A stretch of DNA of 64,000 bases from Polynucleobacter sp. KF022 (GCF_027924105.1 NZ_AP026972.1:1302001-1366000); one strand, 5' to 3'. Shown: positions 22,591-30,799, counted from the first letter of the stretch. Notes: generated from the sequence alone by a model not told the origin. Translations and numbers: made by a program.

Positions 22591-22610
22591 AACCAATAGA
22601 TTCATTAACC

Positions 22611-23579
22611 ATGACTAATTTTCTAGACCCTGCGATCCTATTTTTTATCTTTGGTGTATTTGCAGGATCCGTAAAGTCTAACCTCGAAATTCCTCCGCAG
22701 ATTTCTCGGTTTTTATCGCTTTATTTGTTAATGGCTCTGGGACTGAAAGGCGGCTTTGCACTTCATAAGTCCGGATTTACCGCTGAGATCGCCTTCTCAT
22801 TAGGCTTGGCAGTATTTCTTGCCGTCATCATCCCTATCATTGGCTACTGGATTTTAAGAAGAAAGCTTAGCGCATTTGATGCTGCTGCAATTGCCGCCAC
22901 TTATGGTTCGGTAAGCGCCGTTACCTTTATTACCGCTACACAATATTTAGATCAGTTCAATATTGCTTATGGTGGTCATATGGCAGCAGCGATGGCGCTC
23001 ATGGAGTCCCCTGCCATTATTTTGGCCATTGTCCTTGCCAATAAAGCCAGGGCAGCCATGTCAACAGGCTCGAGCATAAAAAACGAGGCTACCGGTATAT
23101 CTAAAATACTGCATGAGTCTTTCACCGATGGAGCCCAATTACTACTACTGGGATCAATGGTAGTGGCCCTGGTGAGTGGAGACTCAGGGCAAAAGTTAAT
23201 GGCGCCTTTTTCAATTGATCTCTTTAAGGGGATGCTGGCTTTCTTTTTGTTAGACATGGGACTCATGGCTGCCAGAAACTTCAAGGGCTTAAGAGGTAAG
23301 CCACCAATTACTTTACTCTACGCAATTGGCTCACCACTATCACATGCCCTATTAGCGCTTGCGCTCTGCAAATTAATTGGACTCCCGCTAGGCAACACTA
23401 TATTGCTGATGGTGCTGGCATCTAGCGCATCATATATTGCGGTACCAGCGGTTTTACGTCATGCCTTACCTGAAGTGAACCCTGCCCTCTATATGGGAAT
23501 GTCCTTGGGGATTACTTTCCCGTTCAATATTATTTTAGGCATTCCGCTTTACACCCTGATTGCCACCCAATTGCTATAA
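22611..23579 (+). CDS. Sodium-dependent bicarbonate transporter, SbtA family
   Basis: A 322-residue inner-membrane permease with about ten hydrophobic helices in two inverted halves. It shows the SbtA pattern: DPAILFFIFGVFAGSVKSNLEIP at the start, GLKGGFAL, AAIAATYGSVSAVTFITA, AALALMESPAI-type MALMESPAII, and DMGLMAARN / GITFPFNIILGIPLY near the end. SbtA imports HCO3- with Na+, giving heterotrophs CO2 for anaplerosis. The cyanobacterial partner SbtB (PII-like) is not adjacent; the only PII-like gene in the window is at 13507. It is probably co-transcribed with the nhaR-like gene and with the zinc-ribbon gene 29 nt downstream. Confidence 0.88.
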   Translation: MTNFLDPAILFFIFGVFAGSVKSNLEIPPQISRFLSLYLLMALGLKGGFALHKSGFTAEIAFSLGLAVFLAVIIPIIGYWILRRKLSAFDAAAIAATYGSVSAVTFITATQYLDQFNIAYGGHMAAAMALMESPAIILAIVLANKARAAMSTGSSIKNEATGISKILHESFTDGAQLLLLGSMVVALVSGDSGQKLMAPFSIDLFKGMLAFFLLDMGLMAARNFKGLRGKPPITLLYAIGSPLSHALLALALCKLIGLPLGNTILLMVLASSASYIAVPAVLRHALPEVNPALYMGMSLGITFPFNIILGIPLYTLIATQLL

Positions 23580-23608
23580 AAGCTCTCTATAGGCAACCGA
23601 GATAAGCT

Positions 23609-24451
23609 ATGGGCATCTTTTCTAAACGGTCAGTTAGTCTTTTAACGAAGCATGGCAAAGAAAAAGTGATTGCTGAGGTACTCGGTGCTCAAGCCTCTTG
23701 TTTTGTAATACAAACAGACGCATATGACACTGATTTATTGGGCACCTTTACACAAGAAACTCCTCGATACGGCTCGCAGCTTGATGCCGCTAGAAAAAAG
23801 GCCGCTATCGGAATGGAGTTACTGAAGCTGGACTTAGGCTTGGCGAATGAAGGCGCGTTTGTTAATGATCCCTATGCTGGCATCATGCCCTGGAATAATG
23901 AATTGATAGTTTTAGTAGATCAGCAGCACCAGTTAGAAATTACTGGTTTTTCTAGTGGTCCAGCACAAAATGAGAATGGCTATATAAGCCACTGGGAAGA
24001 GCTCACAAAATTTGCTGACTCTGCACTCTTTCCTTCGCATTATTTAGTAGTAAAGCCAACCGATGAATATCACCCCCAATCTAGAAAAGGGATTCAAGAT
24101 TTAGCAGAGCTGAAAGATGCCTTTGAATGGGCGAAAGGTCTGTCTTCAAAGGGTATTGTGTATGTAGAAAATGATTTACGTGCGTTTGCCAATCCAACCC
24201 GCATGGAAAACATACGCAAAGCTGCGATTGATTTAGCAAACAAAATGAATTCAGCCTGTCCCGAATGCAGTACACCCGGATTTTGGATCACAGATGTGAA
24301 ACGGGGGCTTCCATGTAACGCCTGTGGACTAGCAACAGATGAAGAAATAGCCAAAATCTGGAGCTGCCTTAAATGTGGCTATCAAGAAACTGAGGGAATG
24401 AAAGTTCTGAAGTTTGCAGACCCCTCAAAATGCAAGCACTGCAATCCTTAG
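23609..24451 (+). CDS. Zinc-ribbon protein of unknown function (DUF6671-like)
   Basis: A 280-residue soluble protein with an N-terminal alpha/beta domain of unknown activity (about 1-215). It contains conserved-looking NDPYAGIMPWNNELIVLVD and HPQSRKGIQDL stretches. Two C-terminal zinc ribbons follow: CPECS with CNACG, and CLKCG with CKHCN. I associate the arrangement with DUF6671, but the name is from memory. It follows the SbtA-type permease by 29 nt, so it may be part of a bicarbonate/ion unit with nhaR. It ends 17 nt before the convergent GST gene. No catalytic motif is recognised. Confidence 0.75.
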   Translation: MGIFSKRSVSLLTKHGKEKVIAEVLGAQASCFVIQTDAYDTDLLGTFTQETPRYGSQLDAARKKAAIGMELLKLDLGLANEGAFVNDPYAGIMPWNNELIVLVDQQHQLEITGFSSGPAQNENGYISHWEELTKFADSALFPSHYLVVKPTDEYHPQSRKGIQDLAELKDAFEWAKGLSSKGIVYVENDLRAFANPTRMENIRKAAIDLANKMNSACPECSTPGFWITDVKRGLPCNACGLATDEEIAKIWSCLKCGYQETEGMKVLKFADPSKCKHCNP

Positions 24452-24468
24452 ACCCTTCTTAAGTCAAG

Positions 24469-25071
24469 CTAATCCCGCCAGACTGGGTGCTTGTGCATAA
24501 CCGAGTTAAATAATTCAGATTCAAGATGTTGAGCCAACCATCTTTTAGTGGCTGGTATCGGCAATTGCTCAAATTGATTTACATCCACCATGGAAAACTG
24601 TCTCACAAAGGGAAAGATCGCGATATCTACCCAAGTCATCTGATCGCCCAGCAAGTATTCAGTCGCTTGCAAGGATTGCTCCATGGGCAGTAGCATAATT
24701 TGCAGTGCCTGTTCTAAAGCCGCTTCTTGGTTTAGCTCTGGAAAGCGATTAGGATACTTATATTGATCAAGTAGAGCTTTAAACGGCCCATCATTTTTTT
24801 CAATCCAAGCTTGTGCAATAGCATCATCAACATTTCCCCATCCAGCAGGGTCAGATTGATCGATAGCCCATCGCATAATATCGACACTTTGATCCAGAAC
24901 CTCATCACCCATACAAAGAACTGGCACCGTACCCTTGGGAGACACCAGCAACATGGATTGAGGCTTATTGCGCAACTCAATTTCACGGTGTTCAAACTCA
25001 ATGTTCGCGTACTTTAAGGTCATGCGAGCACGCATTGCATAAGGGCATCTGCGATAGGAATACAAAATCAT
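24469..25071 (-). CDS. Glutathione S-transferase family protein
   Basis: A 200-residue cytoplasmic GST-fold protein. The thioredoxin-like N-terminal domain starts LYSYRRCPYAMRARMTL, with a CPYA glutaredoxin-like active site (C9). It also has the glutathione-binding SPKGTVPVL and LDQSVDIMRW segments, and an all-alpha C-terminal domain follows. The CPxA motif points to an omega- or Grx2-like thiol transferase rather than a classical conjugating GST. It starts 12 nt after the DUF2256 stop, downstream of the photolyase gene, so it probably ends the TIGR03643 - photolyase - DUF2256 - GST transcription unit. Confidence 0.88.
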   Translation of the reverse strand: MILYSYRRCPYAMRARMTLKYANIEFEHREIELRNKPQSMLLVSPKGTVPVLCMGDEVLDQSVDIMRWAIDQSDPAGWGNVDDAIAQAWIEKNDGPFKALLDQYKYPNRFPELNQEAALEQALQIMLLPMEQSLQATEYLLGDQMTWVDIAIFPFVRQFSMVDVNQFEQLPIPATKRWLAQHLESELFNSVMHKHPVWRD

Positions 25072-25083
25072 TAAATGATGTTC

Positions 25084-25239
25084 CTATGAAATTTTTTTAT
25101 TTCTACAGGCATCTGAACAATACTTTACTGATTGCCAGTTTTTTGCCCAAGACTTTCTCCAGGTCATCTCTTTTTTGCATACAACACAAACTTTGCTTGG
25201 GAGGAAACTTTTATTTCCTTTGAATGATGTCTTAGTCAT
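25084..25239 (-). CDS. DUF2256 small zinc-binding-like protein (51 aa)
   Basis: A short gene whose 51-residue product reads MTKTSFKGNK..., with CVVC at residues 18-21, MTWRKSWAKNWQ in the middle and YCSDACR near the end. These are the hallmarks of DUF2256: two CxxC-type pairs around a Trp/Lys-rich core, which suggest a small zinc knuckle. It starts 5 nt after the photolyase stop and is followed 12 nt later by the GST gene. DUF2256 genes are repeatedly found next to FeS-type bacterial cryptochromes/photolyases, which supports the call. Function unknown. Confidence 0.88.
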   Translation of the reverse strand: MTKTSFKGNKSFLPSKVCVVCKKEMTWRKSWAKNWQSVKYCSDACRNKKIS

Positions 25240-25244
25240 CGCTT

Positions 25245-26780
25245 TTAAAGGTCATTAAGCTGGTTTAATATTTTCTGAGCATGGAGCGTAATTTCTTTTT
25301 GATCTTCATCACTAATTCGTTTCAGATTAGCTGTCATTAGCCGCGTCCTTGGGCTAGCCTCAAACTGATCTCGATGCTTGATCAAAAAATTCCAATATAA
25401 AGTGGTGATTGGGCATGCCTCTTCTCCATAGCGTACCTCAGGCTTATATTTACAGGAGCCGCAATAGTTACTCATGCGCTTGATATAGGCACCACTGGCT
25501 ATATACGGCTTGCTTGTAAATCGACCCCCATTAGCAAACAAAGCCATGCCTGCTGTATTGGGAAGCTCAACCCATTCGATCGCATCGACATAAATTGCTA
25601 AATACCACTCACATACTTCCTGCGGGAGAATTTCTGCCAAAAGCGCGAAGTTGCCCGTCACCATTAAACGCTGAATATGGTGCGCATAGCCGTATTGCAG
25701 GGTTTGGCCAATCGCATCTTTCATGCAAGCCATTTGTGTCCGCCCGGTCCAGTACCACTTTGGTAGTGAACGCTCATGCTGATAGAAGTTATCTTGTGCC
25801 ATCTTTGGCATATCTAGGTAATACATACCGCGCACGAATTCACGCCAGCCAAGTATCTGACGAATAAAGCCTTCAATCGTCGAGAGGTCTAGGGAATACT
25901 TTCTCCAAGCAAGCAGAACTGCATCTACTACTTCACGAGGATTAAGCAACTTGAGATTTAATGCACTCGATAAAATAGAGTGCCATCCAAATGGCGTATC
26001 TGTCCACATTGCATCTTGATAAACGCCGAAGTTTCTTAAGCGGTATTCCACAAAATATTCCAGGGCCTGAACCGCTTGCTCCCTCGTCACGGGCCAATGA
26101 AATGACTCCAGGGATCCTGGATGATCTGGGTAAGTCTTTTGAACCCAGTCCAGCACTTCTTGCGTAATGGCATCAACTGCAAATGATGCTGGAGCATCAA
26201 TAATGCCCGGACCCTTTTTTGGATAGGGCTTCCGGTTATCTTGATCAAAGTTCCACTGCCCGCCATCAGGATTACCCTCTCGGTCCACCAATATATTGTG
26301 CCGCTTACGCATCAGGCGATAGAAATACTCCAGCCTGAACTCTTTTTTATTTGCTGCCCACTCTACAAACTCTTGGCGGGAACAATAAAAATGCTCATCC
26401 TCCCGCATTTCTAATTCAATGCCAAGTTCTTTAGCTAATGCCTCAAGCTCCTGCTTGAGACGCCATTCGCCGGGCTCAATACAAACCAAGCACTTCACTT
26501 TATTTTTTAGGATTTGCTCTCTCAGGACCTCAACAATTGGCAGCGGGGAACTTTTAATATAAGTAAGTGGATAGCCCTGCTTTTCTAGCTCAACTGCAAA
26601 GTGACGCATTGCAGATAGAAATAAGGCAATTTTGGCTTTATGCGACCAAACATACTGCGCCTCGTTAGCCGACTCGATCATGATGATTTGATCTGCTTGT
26701 GAATCGAGATCCCTCAGGGCAGAGCTCTGCAAATCAAGCTGATCACCCAAGATCAAAATGAGGCGCTTAGGATGCTTCAT
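25245..26780 (-). CDS. FeS-type bacterial cryptochrome / (6-4) photolyase (PhrB-like)
   Basis: A 511-residue flavoprotein of the FeS-BCP family (PhrB/CryB), which repairs (6-4) photoproducts using light or acts as a photoreceptor. The start LILILGDQLDLQSSAL is the family N-terminus. The four iron-sulphur cysteines are in place: C352 (QMACMKD), C440 and C443 (YCGSC) and C456 (EEACP), with the same spacing as in PhrB. The WNFDQDNRKPYP and TPFGWHS regions also fit. The ATG overlaps the TIGR03643-like stop (ATGA), and a DUF2256 gene follows after 5 nt. Expected cofactors are FAD, a ribolumazine and a 4Fe-4S cluster (family knowledge). Confidence 0.93.
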   Translation of the reverse strand: MKHPKRLILILGDQLDLQSSALRDLDSQADQIIMIESANEAQYVWSHKAKIALFLSAMRHFAVELEKQGYPLTYIKSSPLPIVEVLREQILKNKVKCLVCIEPGEWRLKQELEALAKELGIELEMREDEHFYCSRQEFVEWAANKKEFRLEYFYRLMRKRHNILVDREGNPDGGQWNFDQDNRKPYPKKGPGIIDAPASFAVDAITQEVLDWVQKTYPDHPGSLESFHWPVTREQAVQALEYFVEYRLRNFGVYQDAMWTDTPFGWHSILSSALNLKLLNPREVVDAVLLAWRKYSLDLSTIEGFIRQILGWREFVRGMYYLDMPKMAQDNFYQHERSLPKWYWTGRTQMACMKDAIGQTLQYGYAHHIQRLMVTGNFALLAEILPQEVCEWYLAIYVDAIEWVELPNTAGMALFANGGRFTSKPYIASGAYIKRMSNYCGSCKYKPEVRYGEEACPITTLYWNFLIKHRDQFEASPRTRLMTANLKRISDEDQKEITLHAQKILNQLNDL

Positions 26781-27040
26781 TTACTTTTATATTGCGTTGG
26801 GCAATAAGCTCGCGTGACATCTTCACTGCGCAAAGCGCTATGTTTGGTTGCTCGCCCAGTCACTCTTTTGCGCCAGAGCTCAAATGAGCTTCGCTTGAGC
26901 TCTCTGCGCATAATGGCAATCACTTGGGGCTCACCAAGGCCAAAGCTTTTCTCAATAGCGTCAAATGGGGTGCGATCCTCCCAGGCCATTTCTATGAGGC
27001 GAGATAAATCAGGTTCGGAGAGGGTTACGGATTTTGACAC
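26777..27040 (-). CDS. TIGR03643-family protein (photolyase-associated)
   Basis: An 87-residue basic protein. The LIEMAWEDRTPFDAIEKSFGLGEPQVIAIMR core predicts a helix-turn-helix-like fold, followed by LKRSSFELWRKRVTGRATKH. This matches the small family TIGR03643, which is commonly encoded next to FeS-type photolyases. The start is GTG at 27040 with no good Shine-Dalgarno. Its stop overlaps the photolyase ATG (ATGA), so the two are coupled. It might bind nucleic acid or regulate the photolyase, but no function is established. Confidence 0.8.
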   Translation of the reverse strand: MSKSVTLSEPDLSRLIEMAWEDRTPFDAIEKSFGLGEPQVIAIMRRELKRSSFELWRKRVTGRATKHSALRSEDVTRAYCPTQYKSK

Positions 27041-27116
27041 TCAGCAAGTTTAAGACTTATTTACTAAACTAGCTTGAGACCATGACTTTGCACTACAACG
27101 CATCCAAAGCCCTCAT

Positions 27117-27467
27117 ATGATTGGAAAAATTCGTCAAAAATTAATTGCCTTGGATCGGCCTGTTGTACAAAAGTCCCCGGAAATTATTTGCCCCATCTGT
27201 GACCGCCCAATCCCTGCATCCCAGAGGGACGCACATCATCTCGTCCCCAAATCAAAGGGCGGCAAAATAACTGAATATCTACACCGCATTTGCCACAAGC
27301 AAATACATGCTTTATTTACCGAAACTGAATTAGCCCAGCAGTACCATCACGCCCAGATCCTAAGAGAGCACTCGGAGATGAAGAAATTTATTCAATGGGT
27401 GGCAAGCAAGCCCAATGACTTTTATGAAAAGACGCGTAAAAGTGCCCGCCTAAAATCAGGCAAATAG
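27117..27467 (+). CDS. HNH endonuclease-like protein
   Basis: A 116-residue protein with a zinc-coordinating CPIC (C25-C28) and the HNH core: DAHHLVPKSKGG (H40-H41) and then HRICHKQIHALF (C59, H60, H64). The layout is that of compact HNH nucleases similar to the McrA/5-mC-restriction or group-II-intron HNH type. There is no second domain, so its DNA target is unknown, and it may be a housekeeping nicking enzyme. It is divergent from the TIGR03643/photolyase operon with a 76-nt gap, which hints at shared DNA-repair regulation. An intrinsic terminator follows its stop. Confidence 0.82.
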   Translation: MIGKIRQKLIALDRPVVQKSPEIICPICDRPIPASQRDAHHLVPKSKGGKITEYLHRICHKQIHALFTETELAQQYHHAQILREHSEMKKFIQWVASKPNDFYEKTRKSARLKSGK

Positions 27468-27470
27468 ATA

Positions 27471-27495
27471 TTGCACCGCTTCAGTGCAAGTTTTT
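27471..27495 (+). terminator. Intrinsic terminator of the HNH gene
   Basis: A 6-bp stem TTGCAC/GTGCAA (27471-27476 with 27484-27489) with a 7-nt loop is followed by GTTTTT. It begins just after the stop codon. Confidence 0.7.
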
Positions 27496-27592
27496 ACACA
27501 AGGGCATCAAGAGCGATCCTCTTTTGGTGCATGTAATTTTGAAACTGTGCAAACTCAAATATCGTTCTTATTTTTAAAACTTAAGATAAAGC

Positions 27593-27811
27593 ATGCGCAT
27601 CAAAATTACAAAGAGTCTGGTGTTGCCAGCCCAAATACTCGAGACTGAAAGCATTCCTGAAGCACTGTTTCCGGAAGGTGACTACCTTGCCAACCTCACG
27701 CCAGAGGGAAAAATTGAAGTAATTAACACCAGAAAAATTAAAGCCCTTTTCTCTTTCTCCCAATTTAGGGAGAAGGTATCGCTTGGGGAATTTATTGTGA
27801 TGGAGGCCTAA
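27593..27811 (+). CDS. Hypothetical protein (72 aa)
   Basis: I do not recognise this short protein. It has mixed charged and hydrophobic residues with a beta-rich look (MRIKITKSLVLPAQILE; PEGKIEVINTRKIKALFSFSQF) and no membrane segment or cysteine. An AAGATAAAG stretch lies just upstream of the ATG as a weak ribosome-binding site. The antisense frame in the same place looks less protein-like. It ends 9 nt before the convergent minus-strand gene. Position within a group of small unknown genes suggests accessory content. Confidence 0.5.
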   Translation: MRIKITKSLVLPAQILETESIPEALFPEGDYLANLTPEGKIEVINTRKIKALFSFSQFREKVSLGEFIVMEA

Positions 27812-27820
27812 GCCAAGAAA

Positions 27821-28195
27821 TCAATGGGTTAAATCCAAACTTTCTACCACTGACGTCAAAGCAGCAACCGAAGTGAAAGCTTTTGCACTGGCTCCACTTA
27901 AATCCAAATCCTCCCAATTAAATTCGAGGGAGAAATGAGCAGACTCCACAATTAACTCATAACTGGTTGAGGGTTTATTGCCACCCTCCTTATGCTCATC
28001 GCTAACTGGTACCATCAAAGACTCAATGGCGGCAATTAAAGTGCTGACCTCATTGCCTGTTAACTCTCTTGTACGCAGCACATCGTCTGTTCTCTTGATG
28101 GAAATCTTAGAAACCTCATCAATCGTCACTTCATATTGATTCAGACCAAGCTCCATCCATACGGTTAATTCAAGGGCAATAGGATATGTCTTCAT
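27821..28195 (-). CDS. Hypothetical protein (124 aa)
   Basis: A soluble, acidic protein of unknown function. The start TYPIALELTVWMELGLNQYEVTIDEVSKISI looks like a small beta-sheet. The middle (LTGNEVSTLIAAIESLMVPV) is helical and the rest is rich in Ser and Ala. No catalytic motif is recognised. The ATG shares one base with the stop of the upstream 75-codon zinc-finger-like gene (TAATG), so the two are translationally coupled and probably act together. Confidence 0.6.
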   Translation of the reverse strand: MKTYPIALELTVWMELGLNQYEVTIDEVSKISIKRTDDVLRTRELTGNEVSTLIAAIESLMVPVSDEHKEGGNKPSTSYELIVESAHFSLEFNWEDLDLSGASAKAFTSVAALTSVVESLDLTH

Positions 28196-28422
28196 TAATC
28201 CACCTCATCAATATGCGGTTCATCAAAATATTTTTGGGTTGGCTTGAGGCTTGCCTCTAGCTGAGCCCATCTACCTTGGTTTATTCGATAGGCACAATCT
28301 TTAGCATGATTCTCGAGTAAGCCAAAAATAGTAGTTGTAGGGATTTTGCAATGAAGGCATCGATAAGCATGCTGGTGCTCTTCAATTTTTTCTTGTGGGT
28401 AATCGATATAAAACGGTCGCAT
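28195..28422 (-). CDS. Small zinc-finger-like protein (75 aa)
   Basis: Unknown protein with a possible C2HC zinc site: RCLHCKIPTTT, followed by LLENHAKDCAYR. The pattern C-x2-C-x14-H-x3-C resembles small zinc fingers that bind nucleic acid or protein. The ATG at 28422 has GAAGGG 7 nt upstream and is preferred over the longer reading from 28446. The stop overlaps the start of the next gene by one base. The pair may form a tiny two-gene unit, and no function can be given. Confidence 0.6.
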   Translation of the reverse strand: MRPFYIDYPQEKIEEHQHAYRCLHCKIPTTTIFGLLENHAKDCAYRINQGRWAQLEASLKPTQKYFDEPHIDEVD

Positions 28423-28602
28423 AACAAACCCTTCTATCAAGATCAAGCTATGGAATGATCTTACACCTGCATTCTGTGGTTTGTGTACACAATTAAAGAT
28501 CTGATGCTAAGCCCTCCCTCGTCACCTAGTGAAAGTGCCGATAGGCTTAATCTCTACTTTGGTTAGACTAGGTCTTTACCTATCTTAGCAACTTGAGACA
28601 AT

Positions 28603-29244
28603 ATGATTTGGTTAGGCCTTGCAGTAGCTATTTTTCTGGGTGCATTCATTGTCAGCCCACCCCATATATTCAAAAACTCGCCCCTAACCTGGCTGGCACC
28701 TACAGTCATTCTGTTTTTAGCAATCGCCTGGAACATCTCACCAAGTCTTCCAGGCCAACCTGCTGGAAAATTTTATGGCTTGATCTTTCACTTTTACGGA
28801 GCCTCATTATTAACAGCAATGTTTGGGCCAGCCATTGCCCTTTCCATATTATTTCCAGTGGCATTTCTAGGGGTCTATGTAGTTCAAGGAAACTATGAGG
28901 TAGCATCTCAGCACTACTTAATGGTCTGCGTATTACCCACTTTCTTTGCCTATCTATCCATCCAGATTATTCAACGCTTCATACCAAAGCATTTATTTGT
29001 TCTCATTCTAGGAAACGGCTATGTGGCTGCGTTTATGAGCGTCATTCTGTCTGGCACTTTCTTACTGGTCGCCAAAATGTTAATGGGAGAAGCGGGTCAA
29101 CTAGATATTGAAGGTTGGTTACTTGGTCTAATTATTATTGCGTTTATGGAAGGTTCTTTGTCTGGCATGCTTTTAGCAATCATGCTTATTTTCAGGCCAC
29201 ACTGGGTTTCCACCTACAATGAAGAAGCTTATATGAGTCGATAG
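28603..29244 (+). CDS. CbiM-like ECF-transporter-type permease (COG3235-like)
   Basis: A 213-residue integral membrane protein with about six hydrophobic helices. It resembles the COG3235/CbiM-like group annotated as energy-coupling-factor transporter permeases for nickel or cobalt. No CbiN, CbiQ or ATPase (CbiO) gene is adjacent, and the N-terminal metal-site sequence MHIxxG of true CbiM is absent, so metal transport is uncertain. I see no cobalamin riboswitch in the 150-nt leader. A TAAGCC/GGCTTA pairing is present there but has no U-tract. It precedes an esterase gene by 33 nt. Confidence 0.7.
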   Translation: MIWLGLAVAIFLGAFIVSPPHIFKNSPLTWLAPTVILFLAIAWNISPSLPGQPAGKFYGLIFHFYGASLLTAMFGPAIALSILFPVAFLGVYVVQGNYEVASQHYLMVCVLPTFFAYLSIQIIQRFIPKHLFVLILGNGYVAAFMSVILSGTFLLVAKMLMGEAGQLDIEGWLLGLIIIAFMEGSLSGMLLAIMLIFRPHWVSTYNEEAYMSR

Positions 29245-29277
29245 TTGTCGATTTAAATTTATCGAGAGAAGATCAAT

Positions 29278-29943
29278 ATGCTCCCATGCATTGAAATAGA
29301 AACCAGCCCAAACCCAACAGCAGCGGTAATCTGGCTCCATGGTCTTGGTGCCGATGGCAATGATTTCGTTCCCATCATTCCTGAATTAAAACTCACCGGA
29401 TGCCCAGGGATTCGCTTTGTATTTCCTAGTGCACCCAGTATGCCCGTCACCGTCAATGGTGGCTATGTGATGCCAGCTTGGTACGACATCATCGGCAGAA
29501 ATCTCATGGATCAAGAAGATGCAGCGGGTATTCAAAAATCAGCAGCATCCATTGTTGAGCTCATTGAAAAAGAAGCGAGCCGAGGTATTGCATACGACAA
29601 AATTGTGATTGCGGGCTTTTCACAAGGCTGTGCGCTGGCTTTACATATTGGTTTACGTTTTCCACATAAGTTGGCAGGCATCATCGCTTTGTCAGGTTAC
29701 TTACCTCTTGCAATGAGTGCCAATATAGAAAAACATTCAGCCAATTCCAGCACCCCTATTTTTATGGCACACGGGACTTATGACCCAGTGGTGACCCTAG
29801 ATCGAGCACAAGCGTCTCATGCTCTGCTTGAAAAGATGGGATATCAAGTCGACTGGAACGAATATCCAATGGAGCACTCCGTCAATCCTGAAGAACTTAT
29901 GGATATCTCGCGCTTTTTACAGCAAGTTCTAAAAACTACATAA
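29278..29943 (+). CDS. Alpha/beta hydrolase carboxylesterase (phospholipase/carboxylesterase family)
   Basis: A 221-residue serine esterase. The oxyanion segment VIWLHGLGADGNDF is at about residues 18-31, and the nucleophile elbow GFSQG (about 113-117) carries the catalytic serine. HGTYDPVV holds the aspartate and the late MEHSV the histidine. This matches the EstB/AbH_2 carboxylesterase family, related to acyl-protein thioesterase, acting on short-chain acyl esters in the cytoplasm. It overlaps by 8 nt at the 3' end with the convergent TauE/SafE gene. Confidence 0.92.
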   Translation: MLPCIEIETSPNPTAAVIWLHGLGADGNDFVPIIPELKLTGCPGIRFVFPSAPSMPVTVNGGYVMPAWYDIIGRNLMDQEDAAGIQKSAASIVELIEKEASRGIAYDKIVIAGFSQGCALALHIGLRFPHKLAGIIALSGYLPLAMSANIEKHSANSSTPIFMAHGTYDPVVTLDRAQASHALLEKMGYQVDWNEYPMEHSVNPEELMDISRFLQQVLKTT

Positions 29944-30721
29944 GCCCATCAGCAATCAACTTAATACTAGCAATCAGCAAAAAGAATCTCACAGTTCGGT
30001 AATACCATTTCATGGAGATTTTTTTTGCTAAATAAAAGCCAAAGTAGACACCAATAGGCACGCAAGGCAATAAGATGATGGAAGTTGCTAGCTGCTGGTA
30101 GTTCAGCAGATCCAAATATGCATATGGCCCCAACTTCCCAAAATTAATAATGGTGAAAAAGATTCCCAAGGTTGATGTGTACGCCATTGGCAATAGCCTC
30201 TCTCTCAACATGTAGACCGTAATTGGCGGCCCACCGATATGCGCAACAAAAGAAGTAAAGCCAGAGATCAACCCCATTGCGCGCCCAAGCCAGGGATAAG
30301 ACTTGGTCTCTTGCATATCCATGCGCGACATAGCTAGGTTCTGAATTAAAAAGAGTAAGGTAAAAATACCGATTGAGAGCGTCAGCACCTGCGGAGTAAT
30401 AGCAGTAAAGAAAACCATTCCCAATAAAAGTCCCACAATCGCTGGTGGAGAAATAATTTTCAAAATCCGCCAATTAGCATTGCGAATAAATCTGCGCATA
30501 CCAACTAAATCGATTGCAATCAGCAGTGGTAGCAAAATAGCCAGTGCTTCATTAATACTGGATTGACTTGCCATCAAGGGTAGCGACAGAATACCAAGCC
30601 CAGCTCCAAAGCCACTCTTTGATACCCCAACAATAATCACGCTCATGACTGCAAACACAAAAAATGTGAATGCATGTGCATGAAACGATTGAATTATCGA
30701 AGGTAGGATCACATCAAACAT
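29936..30721 (-). CDS. Sulfite exporter TauE/SafE (TSUP) family membrane protein
   Basis: A 261-residue TSUP permease with about eight hydrophobic helices in two repeats. It shows the typical VGVSKSGFGAGLGILSLPLM motif near the N-terminus and GFTSFVAHIGGPPITVYML in the second half. TSUP proteins export sulfite, sulfoacetate or other C2-C3 sulfonates and organic anions. The substrate here is unknown because no sulfur gene is adjacent. It is followed by the convergent esterase, which it overlaps by 8 nt. Confidence 0.88.
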   Translation of the reverse strand: MFDVILPSIIQSFHAHAFTFFVFAVMSVIIVGVSKSGFGAGLGILSLPLMASQSSINEALAILLPLLIAIDLVGMRRFIRNANWRILKIISPPAIVGLLLGMVFFTAITPQVLTLSIGIFTLLFLIQNLAMSRMDMQETKSYPWLGRAMGLISGFTSFVAHIGGPPITVYMLRERLLPMAYTSTLGIFFTIINFGKLGPYAYLDLLNYQQLATSIILLPCVPIGVYFGFYLAKKISMKWYYRTVRFFLLIASIKLIADGLM

Positions 30722-30750
30722 GGCTTGATACCAACAAACGTAGGCGCCTT

Positions 30751-30778
30751 AAAAAGAAACAGGGCTCACTAGGAGCCC
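30751..30778 (-). terminator. Intrinsic terminator of the TRAP binding-protein gene
   Basis: On the minus strand a 6-bp GGGCTC/GAGCCC stem (30778-30773 with 30767-30762) has a 5-nt loop and is followed by TGTTTCTTTTT. It lies 22 nt after the stop at 30800. Confidence 0.65.
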
Positions 30779-30799
30779 CATCGCAGCAAGATACTCTTT

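Noticed and set aside
27581..27763. 60-codon minus-strand frame opposite the 72-aa gene
   Set aside because: Composition looks random and no ribosome-binding site is visible; the + strand frame is slightly better.
28447..28602. Cobalamin riboswitch before the CbiM-like gene
   Set aside because: A TAAGCC/GGCTTA pairing exists but there is no B12-box and no expression platform.
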